Assembly (NCBI RefSeq): GCF_002572525.1
Contig: NZ_PDBS01000008.1
Coordinates: 124,001-188,000 of the forward strand
Reading direction: 5' to 3'
Length of the DNA: 64,000 nucleotides
DNA from: Natrinema sp. CBA1119
Lineage (GTDB): Archaea > Halobacteriota > Halobacteria > Halobacteriales > Natrialbaceae
Shown: in pieces, positions 61,636 to 64,000 of the stretch
Layout: each line of letters starts with the position of its first letter
Numbering within the stretch: position 1 is the first letter of the stretch
Made by a program: the position numbers and the translations under genes
Notes under the pieces: generated by a model
Told to the model about the DNA's origin: nothing
The model's input: the letters and a program-made list of their open reading frames with translations, nothing else
Databases searched by the model: none

Positions 61636-63642
61636 ATGGTTTATTCAACAGCAGACAAAAACCGACTAGAGATCGCCAACGACGTAGTGACCGGACTCGC
61701 TATCCTGACCTGGGTCTGGATCCTGTACTTCGCGTTCACGCAAGGAATCCAGCGAATTCTATTCACTGTCACGTTTCTTGGATCGGTCATGCTCGTCTAT
61801 CTTGGAAACGAACTCATCGAAGCGTATGAGGACGGTGACAAACTGGGGTTGGCCGGTCTGACTCTCTCCGCGTTCATCACCGCCGGAACGACGGTGTACT
61901 TGATCGTGAACTACAGGGAGCTGTTGCGTGTGCGCGTCGGTACGGCGTTTGGCTACGAGTACGCAATCGCCATCGCGTTCTTCCTCGTCATCCTGTACCT
62001 GTCGTACCGAGCCTACGGACTCACGTTTCTGGCCGTAATCGTGGGCGTGATCCTCTACGGACTCTACGGGAACCTCGCACCGGGAATTCTGCGCCACGCG
62101 GGATTCAGCGTCGAACGGATGATGAGCATCATGGTGCTCGACTTCCAGGGGGTCTACGGCTCTATCTCGAGAATTATCGCGACCTGGGTCGCCCTATTCT
62201 TGCTATACGCAGGGCTGATGCGTGGCTTCGGCGCGTTCGACCTCATCATGCGAATCGGCCTCCGATCCGCTAACTACGTCCGATCGGGCGTCGCCCTCTC
62301 CGCGGTGACCTCGAGCATCATCATCGGCTCGATTACCGGCAGTCAGGCTGCGAACACGGCGATCACCGGTTCGTTCACGATCCCGCTGATGAAGGAGACG
62401 GGAATGAAAGGCGAGACCGCCGGAGGGATCGAATCCGTCGCCTCGACCGGCGGGCAGATCATGCCCCCGATCATGGGCGCGGCCGCGTTCGTGATGGCCT
62501 CGCTACTCGGAATCACCTACCTCGACGTGATCATCGCCGGAATCGTTCCCGCGATGATCTTCTATGGTTCCGTCACCATCGCCGTCCACTACAAGGGGAT
62601 CGGCCAGCTCCGCGGACAGACGACCAAGATCAACGTCGAGAGCCAGTTCGAGGAAGAGATGTCGCAAAAGGAGTTCATTATCCAGTGTCTCCGGTTTGGC
62701 ATTCCGTTCGCCATCCTGGTGTACATCCTCGGCGTCCTTCAGTATACGGTGCTCACGGCCGCGCTGTACACGATCATCGCGATGTTCATCACCGGCTTCG
62801 GGTTCCCGCTGGTCCAGACAGCGACGGAGGGTGGCGACCTCGGGGCCGAGTTCGTCAGTCTACTCGGCGACGCGGCGTTCGGCTTCAGAGAAGGGGCGAT
62901 GATCCTCGCACCGATCGCGATCATTATCGCCGCCATCAACGGCGTCGTCGACGTCTTCACCGCATCAGGGATTCCGGGAATTCTCTCGCTGGCCCTGCTA
63001 GACCTTTCCGGCGGCGTCATGTTGACCGCGGTTATCCTCGCGATGGTCATTTCGATCGTTTTGGGGATGGGGATGCCGACGGTCGCCGCGTACGTCATCG
63101 TCGCGGCGCTGATCGCACCGGCGCTGGTCCAGCAGTTCTTCGTTCCGGACCTTGCAGCACACTTCTTCGTGCTGTACGCTGCGATTCTGTCGGGACTGAC
63201 GCCGCCGATCGCGATCGCGGTCGTCGTCGCGACGGGAATCGCGGAGAGTAACTTCTGGCGGACGGCCCACGAAGCCATGAAGATCTCCGCACCGATCTAC
63301 GTCCTTCCGTTCGCGTTCATCTACAACCCCGAACTCGTCGTCGGTGGGTTCGGTATCGACACGTTATTCTCGGGACTCATCGCACTGGCCGGTGCACTGG
63401 GAATTTCTCACGGCCTCAACTACTACGGGACGTTCTTCCACGAGAGTCCGTTCATCAAATTCCCCGTCAAAACCGTCTTCTTCGTCCTCGGCGTTCTCGC
63501 GATGGTCTACCCGGACGACATGGTGCGTCTCGGCTGCGTCGCCGTTATCTTCGGGATGATAGCGATTCAGCTCCGAAAACCGATCCTCGAGCGCGTCGGC
63601 GGACGATACGGAACCGACTCCATCGGAACCACCAGGGACTAG
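61636..63642 (+). CDS. TRAP transporter fused permease (DctQM type)
   Basis: 668 residues, fusing the small (about 4 helices, residues 1-130) and large (about 12 helices) membrane subunits as in TAXI-TRAP systems. Hallmarks: GSITGSQAANTAITGSFTIP, ESVASTGGQIMPPIMGAAAF and GMGMPTVAAYVIVAALIAPA, which line the transport path. It uses the sodium or proton gradient to import the solute bound by the lipoprotein encoded just before. No third subunit is needed. It ends 135 bases before the convergent DUF35 gene. Confidence 0.93.
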   Translation: MVYSTADKNRLEIANDVVTGLAILTWVWILYFAFTQGIQRILFTVTFLGSVMLVYLGNELIEAYEDGDKLGLAGLTLSAFITAGTTVYLIVNYRELLRVRVGTAFGYEYAIAIAFFLVILYLSYRAYGLTFLAVIVGVILYGLYGNLAPGILRHAGFSVERMMSIMVLDFQGVYGSISRIIATWVALFLLYAGLMRGFGAFDLIMRIGLRSANYVRSGVALSAVTSSIIIGSITGSQAANTAITGSFTIPLMKETGMKGETAGGIESVASTGGQIMPPIMGAAAFVMASLLGITYLDVIIAGIVPAMIFYGSVTIAVHYKGIGQLRGQTTKINVESQFEEEMSQKEFIIQCLRFGIPFAILVYILGVLQYTVLTAALYTIIAMFITGFGFPLVQTATEGGDLGAEFVSLLGDAAFGFREGAMILAPIAIIIAAINGVVDVFTASGIPGILSLALLDLSGGVMLTAVILAMVISIVLGMGMPTVAAYVIVAALIAPALVQQFFVPDLAAHFFVLYAAILSGLTPPIAIAVVVATGIAESNFWRTAHEAMKISAPIYVLPFAFIYNPELVVGGFGIDTLFSGLIALAGALGISHGLNYYGTFFHESPFIKFPVKTVFFVLGVLAMVYPDDMVRLGCVAVIFGMIAIQLRKPILERVGGRYGTDSIGTTRD

Positions 63643-63777
63643 GGACCGAACACCGGTTCAGCGTAGATTTTTAGTTCGGCTCGGCGATAGAGACGCGCGA
63701 CCACCGTGAGCGAGACAACGGTTCGAACACTCCCAGCCGGTTCGATCACCGCGAGTCGCTCTCGAGCGGAGCGTCGA

Positions 63778-64000
63778 TCACTCCTCGAGGAGTCTCGCTT
63801 CGAAGAACGGATACTCCTCGAGCCACCCCCGGTCGTAGTCAGCGTCGTACTCGGTCGGCTCAATGCAGATTCGATCCCCAATCTCGAGTGCGTCGTCGGA
63901 CTCGTCGATCGGTGCGAGCAGCCGGGTCCCCTCGTCCAGTTCGACGACCGAACTGACTGCAGTGGGCGAACGGAACAGTCGTTTCAGCGGGCGTTCGACC
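63778..64000 (-). CDS. DUF35 (Zn-ribbon/OB-fold) protein, C-terminal part (5' end outside window)
   Basis: About 74 residues up to the window edge. The minus strand reads SSVVELDEGTRLLAPIDES and ALEIGDRICIEPTEYDADYD, the OB-fold half of DUF35 proteins, then a tail ending FFEARLLEE. The N-terminal zinc ribbon would be beyond 64000. Members partner thiolases (acetyl-CoA acetyltransferase type) in archaea, so a thiolase gene is expected just outside this window. Confidence 0.65.
   Translation of the reverse strand, partial: VERPLKRLFRSPTAVSSVVELDEGTRLLAPIDESDDALEIGDRICIEPTEYDADYDRGWLEEYPFFEARLLEE

Overview
The window reads as a haloarchaeal chromosome segment, most like the Natrialbales (Natrinema/Haloterrigena/Natronorubrum group). 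The signs are high GC with strong third-position bias, very acidic proteins, leaderless starts about 27 bases after TATA boxes, Tat-type lipoprotein signals and haloarchaea-type insertion sequences. The genus is inference from style only. About 52 intact or edge-truncated genes are interleaved with five gene remnants, one complete IS200/IS605 element, a dead IS6-type transposase and a four-copy family of short inverted-repeat elements.

Layout. 1-3.4 kb: edge of an MFS transporter, a threonine-synthase-like PLP enzyme and a cytosolic gamma-glutamyltransferase (GGT). 3.6-11.8 kb: a 2-oxo/2-hydroxy acid block with a fumarate-reductase-like flavoprotein, aldehyde dehydrogenase, split sulfopyruvate decarboxylase-type enzyme (comDE), D-amino-acid oxidase-like enzyme, LhgO-like oxidase and a ComC/malate-lactate-type dehydrogenase. 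12-18.9 kb: MFS, an unknown membrane-anchored protein, SDR, D-2-hydroxyacid dehydrogenase, VOC protein, HpcH/HpaI aldolase and HD protein. 19-22 kb: IS6 remnant, PadR regulator, repeats and ZIP transporter. 22-30 kb: DUF3006 plus metallo-beta-lactamase lipoprotein, GMC dehydrogenase with Tat-exported small subunit, IclR regulator and acyl-CoA synthetase. 30-39 kb: repeat-rich decay zone, cupins including a thiol-dioxygenase-like protein, MFS, dead acyl-CoA dehydrogenase, second D-2-hydroxyacid dehydrogenase, second aldolase, ThDP enzyme and second VOC protein. 39.2-41.05 kb: IS200/IS605 element. 41-53 kb: alcohol dehydrogenase, two-subunit CoA-transferase, two enolase-superfamily dehydratases, LLM oxidoreductase, MFS, GNAT, ornithine-cyclodeaminase-like protein, Lrp regulator and FAD-linked hydroxyacid dehydrogenase. 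53-64 kb: BKACE and 3-hydroxyacyl-CoA dehydrogenase, USP, CoA-transferase III remnant, second GGT, second SDR, M20 peptidase, TAXI-TRAP transporter and the end of a DUF35 protein.

How it fits together. This is a catabolic island for organic acids. Uptake would run through MFS and TRAP carriers, with oxidation or dehydration to 2-oxo acids, aldol or decarboxylative cleavage, aldehyde oxidation, and CoA activation or transfer. Several enzyme types occur twice (GGT, SDR, aldolase, D-2-hydroxyacid dehydrogenase, VOC, enolase dehydratase), suggesting growth by duplication or repeated acquisition. The remnants (acyl-CoA dehydrogenase twice, enoyl-CoA hydratase, CaiB-type transferase, a membrane protein) show matching loss.

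The most interesting lead is comDE together with a ComC-family dehydrogenase and an aldehyde dehydrogenase within 6.5 kb. This resembles a sulfolactate to sulfopyruvate to sulfoacetaldehyde to sulfoacetate route in an organism group that does not make coenzyme M. A second lead is the BKACE/3-hydroxyacyl-CoA dehydrogenase pair beside a CaiB-type remnant, a carnitine-like gene set. Both are inferences from family and position; substrates are not visible in the sequence.
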